NCBI GenBank assembly: GCA_037200975.1
Contig: JBBCGI010000001.1
Span: forward strand, 868,001 to 932,000
Origin: Pseudomonadota bacterium
GTDB lineage: Bacteria; Pseudomonadota; Gammaproteobacteria; Steroidobacterales; Steroidobacteraceae
Length of the DNA stretch: 64,000 bases
Direction of reading: 5' to 3'
Shown one piece after another: positions 39,258 through 46,871 of this stretch (position 1 is its first letter; the number at the start of each line of letters is the position of its first letter). A model generated the notes under the pieces. That model ran no database searches. It worked only from the letters and a program-made list of their open reading frames with translations, and had not been told where the DNA came from. The translations under genes and the position numbers were made by a program.

Positions 39258-40010
39258 ATGCCCGGCAAGTTAATCCTGGTTCGACATGGCCAGAGCGTCT
39301 GGAACGTGGAGAATCTTTTCACCGGCTGGCATGACGTCGATCTTTCGGACCAGGGCCGTATCGAGGCGCGTTCGGCGGGCGTCGAGATCAAGAAGGCGGG
39401 GCTCAAGCCCGACATCGCTTTCACTTCGGTGCTCAAGCGCGCGATCCGCACGTTGTGGAGCGTGCTCGACGAAATGGATCTGATGTGGATTCCGGTCGAG
39501 CGCAGCTGGCGGCTGAACGAACGCCACTACGGCGCGCTGCAGGGGCTCGACAAGGCTCAGACCGTCGAGAAACACGGCGAGGCGCAGGTGAAGATCTGGC
39601 GCCGCAGCTACGACATTCCGCCGCCGCCGCTCGCGAGCGACGACCCGCGTCATCCGCTCAATGACCGGCGCTACGCGAACATCGATCCGCGTGTGTTGCC
39701 CGCGTCCGAATCGCTCAAGGACACGCTCGCGCGAGTGTTGCCGTTCTGGAACGACCGCATCGTCGCCGAGCTCAAGGCCGGCAAGAATGTGCTGGTGGCG
39801 GCGCACGGGAATTCGTTGCGCGCCATGGTGAAGATGCTCGACAACGTGAGCGAGGCGGACATCACCGAGCTCAACATACCGACCGGCGTGCCGCTGGTGT
39901 ACGAGCTGGATGACAACCTGAAGCCGGTGAAGAGCGGCTATCTCGGCGATCCGGAAGCGATCAAGGCCGCCGCTGAGGCGGTGAAGAAGCAGACGGAGAA
40001 GAAGAAGTAA
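39258..40010 (+). CDS. gpmA: 2,3-bisphosphoglycerate-dependent phosphoglycerate mutase
   Basis: 250-residue glycolytic enzyme that interconverts 3- and 2-phosphoglycerate. The phosphohistidine is in [12 protein letters not shown], the second His in [13 protein letters not shown], and the conserved [12 protein letters not shown] is present as [13 protein letters not shown]. The C-terminus is lysine-rich (KKQTEKKK). Its stop codon lies inside hairpin element 3. Confidence 0.96.
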   Translation: MPGKLILVRHGQSVWNVENLFTGWHDVDLSDQGRIEARSAGVEIKKAGLKPDIAFTSVLKRAIRTLWSVLDEMDLMWIPVERSWRLNERHYGALQGLDKAQTVEKHGEAQVKIWRRSYDIPPPPLASDDPRHPLNDRRYANIDPRVLPASESLKDTLARVLPFWNDRIVAELKAGKNVLVAAHGNSLRAMVKMLDNVSEADITELNIPTGVPLVYELDDNLKPVKSGYLGDPEAIKAAAEAVKKQTEKKK

Positions 40011-40084
40011 GTCGGTGCCGGGTCGGACTTAGCAAAATGAGCCGGTCGGCTCATTTTGCTAAGTCCGACCCGGCACCGACTTAC
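40007..40084. repeat. Long perfect inverted repeat (hairpin element 3) spanning two stop codons
   Basis: Arms of 38 bp at 40007-40044 and 40047-40084 pair perfectly around a 2-nt loop (GT). The arm reads GTAAGTCGGTGCCGGGTCGG and then ACTTAGCAAAATGAGCCG. It includes the TAA of gpmA and the TAA of the convergent gene, so it provides both stops. The first 25 bases of the repeat (from AAGTCGG to CTTAGC) match hairpin element 1 at 17 kb with two differences. Confidence 0.94.
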
Positions 40085-40506
40085 TCCCGCGGCACCTGCT
40101 TCGCCGACCAGCCGTCGTAGCGGCCGCCCTTCTCCTTCGCCGCGTCGGTGAGGCGGCGGCTGAGGTCCTGCATACCGGGCACGGTCAGCTGCATCGACTT
40201 GTGCGCATGCAGGCTGTAACGCAGATCGCCGTTCTTCGGCTCATCGACGATATCGGCATCAAAGCCCTCGCCGCGCAGCTGCACGGCAAGCTGCTCGGCC
40301 GCTTCGGTGCTCGGGAACGCGAGGAAGAAATCCACGTCGTGCGGTTTGAACGGATCCGACCCGCGCTTGCGCAGCTGGTCGATCAGTCGCGCGTCCCACG
40401 AATCGTTCTGGCGCTGGCGCAGCTTGTTGAGGTTCTGCCAGATGCGCCACGCGGCCAGCGCACCACCCAGGATGGCGAACAGATACATCCACGCGGTCGA
40501 AGCCAT
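40081..40506 (-). CDS. Membrane-anchored RraB-like (RNase E inhibitor domain) protein
   Basis: 141 residues. A single hydrophobic helix at about 4-20 (AWMYLFAILGGALAAWRIW) is followed by a cytosolic domain resembling RraB (HDVDFFLAFPSTEAAEQLAV and the C-terminal GGRYDGWSAKQV). E. coli RraB is soluble and modulates RNase E, so the membrane anchor is a difference. It starts 10 bp after the 2Fe-2S ferredoxin gene and may be the last gene of the thiamine operon. Function here is inferred from the domain only. Confidence 0.68.
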   Translation of the reverse strand: MASTAWMYLFAILGGALAAWRIWQNLNKLRQRQNDSWDARLIDQLRKRGSDPFKPHDVDFFLAFPSTEAAEQLAVQLRGEGFDADIVDEPKNGDLRYSLHAHKSMQLTVPGMQDLSRRLTDAAKEKGGRYDGWSAKQVPRE

Positions 40507-40516
40507 CCGCCTGCTC

Positions 40517-40831
40517 CTATTCGTCTTCCGCGATGGTGACTTTCAGACCCGAAAGCGCCGCAGTGATTTCAACCTGGCAGGAAAGCCGGGAATTTTCCCG
40601 GTAATGCGACAGCTCCGTCAGCAGCTCCCGTTCGTCGGACATCGGCGGCGGCAGTTTGTCGACCCAGGCCGGGTCCACATAGATGTGGCAGGTGGCGCAG
40701 GAACACATGCCCCCGCAGATGGCCGCGACGCCGTAATCCAGCTCGCGCAGCACTTCCATCACTTTCAACCCGGGCTTGCACTCCACATCGTGGGAAACAC
40801 CATCCCGATCAATCACCTGCAGTGTCGCCAT
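40517..40831 (-). CDS. 2Fe-2S ferredoxin (adrenodoxin/putidaredoxin type)
   Basis: 104-residue electron carrier. Cluster cysteines are in ICGGMCSCATCHIYV and RLSCQVEI, the pattern of the vertebrate/adrenodoxin-like class. An extra cysteine lies in GGMCSC. The ATG at 40831 gives the conserved start TLQVIDRDGVSHDVE. It overlaps the 3' end of the thiamine-kinase-like gene by 23 bp. The partner may be a P450, a dioxygenase or Fe-S assembly; if the last, it could fill in for the fdx missing from the isc locus. Confidence 0.88.
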   Translation of the reverse strand: MATLQVIDRDGVSHDVECKPGLKVMEVLRELDYGVAAICGGMCSCATCHIYVDPAWVDKLPPPMSDERELLTELSHYRENSRLSCQVEITAALSGLKVTIAEDE

Positions 40832-41753
40832 TCCTCTTAACCGCACCTTGAGATTCGCGCAAATTCGCCGGGCTAGTGTGCCGAGGTTGGCCGTCGGGCG
40901 CCAGCGCAAGCAGGCGCCGCAACGCGACGGATTCGAGCGAAAGGTCGGTGGCCGGTACGGTCCGGGCCACGCGCCGGGCGCGATACCAGAGATACGTCAG
41001 CAAGGTGAAAACGCTGGTGAGGTCGGCCAGCATGTCGATGGTCACGCCGCGCTCCTCCTGGCCCGAGGCATTCAGCAGCAACTGGCTGTGCGGAACCGCG
41101 CGCGGGTAATACGCCATGACGCAGGCGAGATCGAGCAGCGGATCGCCGACTTGCGCGTATTCCCAATCGATGAAGTACACGCGATCCGCCGTGAGCACGT
41201 TGCCGTGATGCAGGTCGCTGTGGACGATCGTGGCCGCGCGTTGCTGCGAACCCGAACGCGCCAGCGCCGCGGCGCCGCGGTCTAACAAAGACTGGATGCG
41301 CACGCCTTCCTGCGGCTCGCTGCGCAACACGATGTCGGCGTAACGCCGCGCGACCGCCAGCGGATCGAAACGCGGCAGCGGCGGCGGCGGCACGGCGTGC
41401 AGCACGCGCAGCCGCAAGCCCAGCGAGCGCAGGTCGCGCATGCGCGAGAAGTAGTGAGGCGTCCACAACCGGCCGTCGACGAAATCCGTGATCAGGCACG
41501 ACCGGTCGGGACTCGCATAGATGATGTGCGGAGCGAGCCCCGCGCCCGCCGCCGCGGTGTGCAGCGTGAGCTCGCGTTCGCGATCGAGGCCGGGGTCGTT
41601 GGCGACGTTTTCATTGAGCCGGACGACGAAGCGGCCGCGGCGCGTGCGCACCAGGAAGCTGCGATTGACCTTGCCACCGCCGATGAGCTCCTGGGAATAC
41701 GGCGCTTCGCCGTCTTCGCAACCGGGCACGTATTGCAGCATGCCGCTGATCAT
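40809..41753 (-). CDS. APH-fold kinase, probable thiamine kinase
   Basis: 314-residue aminoglycoside-phosphotransferase-fold protein. The catalytic loop is VHSDLHHGNVL and the metal site is YFIDWEYAQVGDPL. E. coli ThiK has the same fold and phosphorylates thiamine. The operon context (TPP riboswitch, TonB receptor, thiamine-binding protein, PnuT) makes thiamine the likely substrate; sequence alone allows choline or another alcohol. The ATG at 41753 overlaps the pnuT stop (ATGA); longer frames run through pnuT. The C-terminal 40 residues are hydrophilic and seem additional to the fold. Confidence 0.8.
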   Translation of the reverse strand: MISGMLQYVPGCEDGEAPYSQELIGGGKVNRSFLVRTRRGRFVVRLNENVANDPGLDRERELTLHTAAAGAGLAPHIIYASPDRSCLITDFVDGRLWTPHYFSRMRDLRSLGLRLRVLHAVPPPPLPRFDPLAVARRYADIVLRSEPQEGVRIQSLLDRGAAALARSGSQQRAATIVHSDLHHGNVLTADRVYFIDWEYAQVGDPLLDLACVMAYYPRAVPHSQLLLNASGQEERGVTIDMLADLTSVFTLLTYLWYRARRVARTVPATDLSLESVALRRLLALAPDGQPRHTSPANLRESQGAVKRNGDTAGD

Positions 41754-42340
41754 GCGGGCACCGCCTGCGACCGCAGGCGCCGGCGCCAGGCGACGAAGCC
41801 GGCGGCCGCGATCGCGATGAACAACACGTTCAGCAACGCAAGAAACGGCAGCCCCTGCACATAGAAGAGGTACACCAGAGCGCCATCGATCACGATCCAG
41901 TAGAGCCAGTTCTCGAGTTTGGCGCGCGCGGCGAGCCAGGTGGCGAGCAGGCTGAACCAGGTGGTCAGCGAATCCAGCAGCGGCCAGGCCGCGTGGGTTT
42001 CGGCGGCGAGCAGGCGCGCGCTGCCGAACGACAAGACCAGCAGCACCAGCGCCGCGCCGATGTGCCAGGAATACGGCCACAGGCCGACGGGCAAGTCACC
42101 CGTCGTCGAACTGCGTGTCCAGCTCACCCAGCCGTACACCGACATCCCGACGAAGAACACCTGCAGCGCCGACTGCATCGGCAGTGCCCGCAGCCCCGCC
42201 AACAAGGCCGCGCAGGCCGAGCTCACGGCGCCCGCAATCCAGCACAGGCGATTGCGGCGCGCAGCGAGAATCGCGTAGCCAGCCCCGGTGAGCATGGCGA
42301 GGATCTCGAAGGATTTGAGCAATCCGGCGGGCAGAGTCAC
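41750..42340 (-). CDS. pnuT: PnuC-family transporter, thiamine type (PnuT)
   Basis: 196-residue inner-membrane protein with about seven helices. The PnuC family motifs YGWVSW and KLENWLYWIVIDGALVYLFY are clear. PnuC carries nicotinamide riboside, while members found in TPP-riboswitch operons (PnuT) carry thiamine. Here the gene lies between a thiamine-binding protein and a probable thiamine kinase, which would trap the vitamin inside the cell by phosphorylation. It is coupled to the kinase gene by a 4-bp overlap. Confidence 0.86.
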   Translation of the reverse strand: MTLPAGLLKSFEILAMLTGAGYAILAARRNRLCWIAGAVSSACAALLAGLRALPMQSALQVFFVGMSVYGWVSWTRSSTTGDLPVGLWPYSWHIGAALVLLVLSFGSARLLAAETHAAWPLLDSLTTWFSLLATWLAARAKLENWLYWIVIDGALVYLFYVQGLPFLALLNVLFIAIAAAGFVAWRRRLRSQAVPA

Positions 42341-42354
42341 GATTGCAGGACGTG

Positions 42355-42597
42355 TTAGCCGAGTGGCCCGAGAACCTTCATGACGAAAATGGACTTGCCG
42401 TCGCGCTCGAAAGTGGGGCGCAGCTCGCGAGTGAGCGCGTCCATGACTTCTTCGTAGCGACCAAAGACCTGGGTGCTCATGTCGTTGGTCAGGACCTTGA
42501 AGCGGCCATCGGCATTGAGGCGGTCGATGAATCCCTGGATTGGCGGAATGAAGTCACTACGCAAGGGATACAGGCTGATCTCGACCCCGATGTTCAT
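42355..42597 (-). CDS. Small thiamine-binding protein (MTH1187/YkoF superfamily)
   Basis: 80-residue cytosolic protein of the MTH1187/Thiamine_BP group: VEISLYPLRSDFIPPIQGFI, then a central STQVFGRYEEVMDALTRE, ending in KSIFVMKVLGPLG. Relatives bind thiamine or hydroxymethylpyrimidine and are common in TPP-controlled operons. It is 10 bp after the TonB receptor gene and 14 bp before pnuT. A role in holding or passing thiamine to the kinase is inference. Confidence 0.8.
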   Translation of the reverse strand: MNIGVEISLYPLRSDFIPPIQGFIDRLNADGRFKVLTNDMSTQVFGRYEEVMDALTRELRPTFERDGKSIFVMKVLGPLG

Positions 42598-42607
42598 TAT
42601 TTCTCCG

Positions 42608-44695
42608 TCATCGAAATGTATACGCGACCGTCAATCCCGCGTGCCGCGGATCTCCCGCCTGCACGTAACGAGCCGCCATGAAATCCGGCGGCTCGAGACC
42701 GAAGCGGAAGCCACGCTGCGAATAGTACCTGTCGAATACGTTTCGCACCCAAACTTCCGCGCGCCAGTGATTCCCTGAGAAACCCGCCTTCAAATGCGTC
42801 AGCACTCGCGACGGCGCACGCTCATCGTGCGAAGCATCGAAGTAGAAGTCGTCGAGTCCGGCGAAATCGACGCGCGCGAAGAACCCGGTAGCACCTCGAT
42901 ACTCCACGCCGAGATCGAACTGGTACTGCGGCGCGTGCGCCTGCTCGCGTCCATCGAGATTGCGCTCACCAAATCTGTATCCCAGGTAGCGGGTTTCGAG
43001 CACCGCGCCGCGCAGGTCTAGCAAGAGTGCGGGCGCCAGCTGCCAGCGCAGCGTTCCCTCGACGCCGTAGTTCTCGCCGCGTGCCGCGTTGTCGATGTAC
43101 AGCACAAAACTCAGGGGATCCCTTGGATCGAGTTGCTCGCCGGTCGGCACCTGCTGGTTCTGACGGCGCATATAGAAGAGTGCGACGTCGCCCGACAGGG
43201 ATTGGTCGGCGTTCGCGGCGCGCATACCGAGCTCGAGGCTGTGCAGGAATTCGGACTCGAAGGTGCGCCGGTCCGCCGGCACATAGGTGCCGATGTTGAA
43301 TCCGCCCGCCTTGTAGCCGCGAGCCAACGTCGCGTAGACGCTGCGCCGTTCGCCGAACGCATGGCGCAGGCTCACGGAGCCGCCGAACATGGTTTCATCG
43401 GGCGAGAAGGCCGCGCCATCGGAATCGTGATAGTCGGCGCTGCGGCGCTCGCCGCGCGCGCCTACCGACAACACGGTCGCGGCTCCCATGCGGAATTCCA
43501 CTTCGCCATAGCCGGCGAGATTGGTCGCGTGATAGTCGCTCGTCATCACCGTGTCGCCGGCGAGGTCGAGGTCGCGATAGATGTCGTGTTGCCGGACGTC
43601 TTCGTCGGTGCGCAGAAGATAGGCGCCCGCGAGCCAGGACCAGGACGCGCCTTTGTCCACCGCCGCGCGGGACACGAGACGCAGATCCTGGCTCAGCGTG
43701 CTGCGCTTGCGGTCGAAACGCTGGAAATAATCGTAGGGCGTGTAGTCGCCCCAGCTGGCATCGTTGCCCCAGTCTCCGTCGAAGGAATACACGCTGCGCG
43801 ACACACCCGCGGAGCTGCGGCTCACCACGTCGAAACTTTGTGCTCCGGTGTAGTCGAGGCGCACCGCGAGTGCGCGCGCGAGTTGGGTGTCCTGTCCCGG
43901 TTTGTCCGCCTGAGACACGCGCGAGTTGTCGACCGAGAATGCGTCATAGCCGTTGTCGAGATCGGCCCACATCGCGGTGACATCCGCGCGCAGCGTTTCG
44001 GTGGGTTGCGCGTGCAGCTTGAAGCGCGCGTTGCTCTCGTTGTACCCGTTGACGTCGTCGCGATGCAGAAACGTGTCGCGCCGGAAGCCGTCGCTGCGAT
44101 AGTTGCCGGCCACCAGGCGCCACGCGGTCTCGCCGTCGCCGATCGGGCCCCCTAACACGCCGTTGGCGCCGCGCGTGCCGTAGTCGCCGAGCGTGAGATT
44201 CGCGTCGATCTCGGGCGTGCGCACGGGCGCGCGCGTGTTGACCGCGATGAGGCCGGCCAGCGCGTTGGCGCCATACGCGGTGCCCTGCGGGCCGCGCAGC
44301 ACTTCGATGCGTTCGACATCGGAGAGAGTGGCCGGCATGCCGACACCGGAGAAATCGATGCCGTCGATGAGAAAACCCACCGAGGGATTGGGCGCGCCCT
44401 GCCACTGCTCGAGCTCACCGATGCCGCGCAGCTGGAAATAACGCGGCCGCGAAGTACCCGCGGACCAGTTGAGGTTGGGTACGAGACCGAGCACATCCTG
44501 GAAGTGCTGCACGCCCGCGACTTCGAGCGTGTGCGCGTCGAGCACCGTGGCACTGGCCGGCAGATCGCGCAACGCACGGTCGCGCAATTCGGCCGTGACG
44601 ACGACTTCGTCGAGCGCGGTGTCTTCCGCCGCGTTCGACGCGATTGTGACAAATGTAATGGAAACGGCGCACGCAGCGCGCAACGAGATGTGCAT
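42608..44695 (-). CDS. TonB-dependent outer-membrane receptor, probable thiamine transporter
   Basis: 695-residue receptor: signal peptide about 1-22, plug domain about 28-160 (DEVVVTAELRDRALRDLPAS, IEVLRGPQGTAYGANALAGL), then a 22-strand barrel ending YVQAGDPRHAGLTVAYTFR with the terminal aromatic residue. It is the first gene after a TPP riboswitch, and the downstream genes handle thiamine, so thiamine or a phosphate ester is the likely ligand. The ATG at 44695 follows a GGAGGGA ribosome site that is part of the 3' side of the riboswitch. Confidence 0.9.
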   Translation of the reverse strand: MHISLRAACAVSITFVTIASNAAEDTALDEVVVTAELRDRALRDLPASATVLDAHTLEVAGVQHFQDVLGLVPNLNWSAGTSRPRYFQLRGIGELEQWQGAPNPSVGFLIDGIDFSGVGMPATLSDVERIEVLRGPQGTAYGANALAGLIAVNTRAPVRTPEIDANLTLGDYGTRGANGVLGGPIGDGETAWRLVAGNYRSDGFRRDTFLHRDDVNGYNESNARFKLHAQPTETLRADVTAMWADLDNGYDAFSVDNSRVSQADKPGQDTQLARALAVRLDYTGAQSFDVVSRSSAGVSRSVYSFDGDWGNDASWGDYTPYDYFQRFDRKRSTLSQDLRLVSRAAVDKGASWSWLAGAYLLRTDEDVRQHDIYRDLDLAGDTVMTSDYHATNLAGYGEVEFRMGAATVLSVGARGERRSADYHDSDGAAFSPDETMFGGSVSLRHAFGERRSVYATLARGYKAGGFNIGTYVPADRRTFESEFLHSLELGMRAANADQSLSGDVALFYMRRQNQQVPTGEQLDPRDPLSFVLYIDNAARGENYGVEGTLRWQLAPALLLDLRGAVLETRYLGYRFGERNLDGREQAHAPQYQFDLGVEYRGATGFFARVDFAGLDDFYFDASHDERAPSRVLTHLKAGFSGNHWRAEVWVRNVFDRYYSQRGFRFGLEPPDFMAARYVQAGDPRHAGLTVAYTFR

Positions 44696-44696
44696 T

Positions 44697-44797
44697 CCTA
44701 TCCCTCCGCCGGTATTAACCGGATCAGGTTCTACGGGTTCGCGGACGATCCGCATCTCAGGCCGGTGCGTAATGCAGTGGCCACCCCAAGGCAGGTC
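44697..44797 (-). promoter_or_regulatory. TPP riboswitch (THI element)
   Basis: On the minus strand the conserved THI-box pieces occur in order: CCTTGGGGTG, GCCTGAGATGC, then AGAACCTGATCCGGTTAATACC and GGCGGAGGGA next to the start codon. These match the pyrimidine- and pyrophosphate-sensing helices of TPP riboswitches. The purine-rich end doubles as the Shine-Dalgarno site of the TonB receptor, so TPP binding most likely blocks translation, the usual mode in Gram-negative bacteria. Confidence 0.95.
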
Positions 44798-44799
44798 GG

Positions 44800-44827
44800 A
44801 TACTAGCGGAAATTCAGCTTGAGTGAA
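44800..44827 (-). promoter_or_regulatory. Probable promoter of the thiamine operon
   Basis: TTCACT (44822-44827) and TAGTAT (44800-44805) are spaced by 16 bp on the minus strand. Transcription would begin near 44793, exactly at the 5' edge of the TPP riboswitch. Confidence 0.5.
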
Positions 44828-44846
44828 GTGGGTTTGCGGGTAAAAT
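44819..44846 (+). promoter_or_regulatory. Probable promoter of the PhzF-family gene
   Basis: TTGAGT (44819-44824) and TAAAAT (44841-44846) are spaced by 16 bp, ending 11 bp before the ATG at 44858. It overlaps the opposing thiamine-operon promoter, so the two may interfere. A transcript from here would have almost no leader. Confidence 0.45.
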
Positions 44847-44857
44847 TCGCGCCCCTC

Positions 44858-45760
44858 ATGACCCGCCGCATCCGAATTTTCCAGGTCGACGCATTCACCA
44901 CGGATCGCTTCACGGGCAATCCCGCCGGTGTCGTGCTCGATGCCGATGCGCTCAACGACGCCGAGATGCTCGCGATCGCGCGCGAGCTCAACAACGCCGA
45001 CACCGCGTTCGTGTTGAAGCCTGAAGCCGCGGATCATGATTTGCGCGTGCGTTTCTTCACGCCGCGCACCGAGGCGAGTTTCGTCGGCCATGCCACCGTT
45101 GCCACGCACTTCGTCCTGTCGCGCGACACGGTGACGCCGGGCCGGGTTCGGCAGCGCCAGAAGTCCGGGCTGGTCGATGTCGAAGTGCGCGGTGAAGGCG
45201 CCACGCGGCGTATCGCGGTGCGCCAGCCGGCACCGCCGCTCGGCCGCGAGCTCAACGATCGCGAAAGACTGGCGGTGCTCGACGCCCTCGCCCTATCTAC
45301 CGGCGACATCGACACGCGTTGCCCGTTGCGCATCGTCGGCGGCGCGGGGACACGCCTGCTCATCGGCGTGCGCAGCACCGAGCAGCTGAAGCAGCTCAAG
45401 CCGGACTATTCGCGCCTGACCACGTTGTCGGCGCAGCTCGGTGCCGCGGGGTTCTTCGTGTTCACGCTGGCGCACGGCCTGCCCGGTTGCCTGACCGAAT
45501 CGCGCATGTTCTGCCCGGCGCTCGGCATTCCCGAAGACCCGGTCAGCGGCAACGCGCACGGGTTGTTAGGTGCGTATCTCGCGGAGCAGGGTCTGCTGCA
45601 ACACAGCGGTGCCACCGCGCAGTTCACCGGGGCCCAGGGGCATCACGTGCATCGCGCCGGCCGCGTGGACGTCGAGCTCGAGTTCCACGACGGCAAGCTC
45701 GATGGCGTGTGGATCGTCGGCCAGGCCGTGGAGATCTTCGAGACGTCGCTGACGTTGTAG
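44858..45760 (+). CDS. PhzF-family isomerase/epimerase
   Basis: 300-residue protein with the diaminopimelate-epimerase-like fold. The N-terminus reads FQVDAFTTDRFTGNPAGVVL, the catalytic glutamate region is ELNNADTAFVL, and the second half has EDPVSGNAHGLLGAYL. Members include PhzF of phenazine synthesis, but most have unknown substrates and no phenazine genes are nearby. It is divergent from the thiamine operon and its stop is 2 bp from hairpin element 4. The ATG at 44858 was preferred to one at 44819, which lies inside the promoter. Confidence 0.85.
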   Translation: MTRRIRIFQVDAFTTDRFTGNPAGVVLDADALNDAEMLAIARELNNADTAFVLKPEAADHDLRVRFFTPRTEASFVGHATVATHFVLSRDTVTPGRVRQRQKSGLVDVEVRGEGATRRIAVRQPAPPLGRELNDRERLAVLDALALSTGDIDTRCPLRIVGGAGTRLLIGVRSTEQLKQLKPDYSRLTTLSAQLGAAGFFVFTLAHGLPGCLTESRMFCPALGIPEDPVSGNAHGLLGAYLAEQGLLQHSGATAQFTGAQGHHVHRAGRVDVELEFHDGKLDGVWIVGQAVEIFETSLTL

Positions 45761-45762
45761 GA

Positions 45763-45862
45763 GAGCGGTGCCGGGAAGGGGGTTCCGGGGTTCGCGGCGC
45801 GGACTTCCCACTTCAAGATGCTGTTCGTCGCGAACCCCGGAACTCCCTTCCCGGCACCGCTC
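45763..45862. repeat. Long inverted repeat (hairpin element 4) between convergent genes
   Basis: Arms of 34 bp at 45763-45796 and 45829-45862 pair with a single mismatch, around a 32-nt loop. The arm reads GAGCGGTGCCGGGAAGGGGG and then TTCCGGGGTTCGCG. The core CGGTGCCGGG is shared with elements 1 and 3. The right arm runs into the stop codon of the convergent gene. Confidence 0.88.
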
Positions 45863-46871
45863 AATGCGGCGCGAACTTGTTCGGGTCCACGCCCTCGCTC
45901 GCGGAGCGCGGCTGCCAACCCGCGCTGCCTCGGATGATACTGTCGGGAATCGTCGCCTCGTCCCAGCCGAGATCCGCGGGCGGCTCGCCGCCCACGCGCA
46001 AAATCGTCAGCCGTAGCGAGGGCACTATCCACAACCTCTGCTTGCCGGCCGATTCGAGCCGCGCCACATCCTGCGTATCGAATGTGCCATCCACACGCGT
46101 GAAGTAGCCGCGCGCGGAATCCTGGTGCGCAGGCTGGAGCATCTGGTGCACGAAACGCGGCGGCGTGAACTGATTTCCTTCGAACACGCCGTCGTTGGCC
46201 AGCAGTTCGCCCACGCGCATCCAGTCACCGAGCCTTGCGCGGATACAGCAGCCCGCCCCGGCCGCCTTCGGCCGCAGCGCACCACCACCGCCCGCGAACA
46301 CCAGCTCGCCCGCCTCCATCGGCTTCCACAGGCGATCCGCGACCAGCGTCTGGTAAGGCTGGTTGCCGACCCGTTCCAGCACCAGCGCCAGCCGGTTCGC
46401 CGACGCAGCGGCGTCCAGGGACGTGTTGTCCTGCGCCAGCAGTTCGCGCAATGTCGTCGCGCCCAGCGGCGTGTTCGCGTCTTCGGGGATGTAGTTAGAT
46501 GATGGTGCATCCAGACTCGCGATGAGCCGGTCGCTCATCATGGTGCCCGTGACGAGGGCCGCGAGCACGGGCGCGAACTCCGGCAAGTCCACCGGCGTTT
46601 CGAACGTAGTCCCGTCCCAGTATTTCTCGAACACGATGTGCCCGCCCTGGCCGATGATCAGCGCACGCGTATTGCGTGGCCCGGCGTATTGCACGGCCTC
46701 TTCGATCGCCAGCGGATCGATGCCCGCCTCCGCCGGCGACACCCTGGGTTGCGCCGGGCCGGGCGCGATCGCGACGACGATGGGCTCGATCCGCGCGGCA
46801 CGACGCGGCATCCACAGCGCTGCGGCGATGGCCAGCGCCACGATCACGAACCCAACCGCAAAAGTCTTCAT
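45861..46871 (-). CDS. Beta-lactamase-fold (serine hydrolase-like) protein lacking catalytic motifs
   Basis: 336 residues with an N-terminal membrane anchor or signal (about 1-22). The body resembles the class C beta-lactamase/esterase fold (RALIIGQGGHIVFEKYWDG, then IASLDAPSSNYIPED). The SxxK motif expected just before the helix is replaced (EFAPVLAALVTGTMM), and the usual TSG after LRELL reads QDN. It therefore appears to be a non-catalytic relative, possibly binding a peptide or cell-wall ligand. The start at 46871 overlaps the stop of the upstream ATPase gene (ATGA), so the pair is co-translated. Confidence 0.62.
   Translation of the reverse strand: MKTFAVGFVIVALAIAAALWMPRRAARIEPIVVAIAPGPAQPRVSPAEAGIDPLAIEEAVQYAGPRNTRALIIGQGGHIVFEKYWDGTTFETPVDLPEFAPVLAALVTGTMMSDRLIASLDAPSSNYIPEDANTPLGATTLRELLAQDNTSLDAAASANRLALVLERVGNQPYQTLVADRLWKPMEAGELVFAGGGGALRPKAAGAGCCIRARLGDWMRVGELLANDGVFEGNQFTPPRFVHQMLQPAHQDSARGYFTRVDGTFDTQDVARLESAGKQRLWIVPSLRLTILRVGGEPPADLGWDEATIPDSIIRGSAGWQPRSASEGVDPNKFAPH

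Noticed and set aside
44858-45760. PhzF gene as part of a phenazine cluster
   Set aside because: No other phz genes are nearby and most PhzF-family members are unrelated to phenazines.
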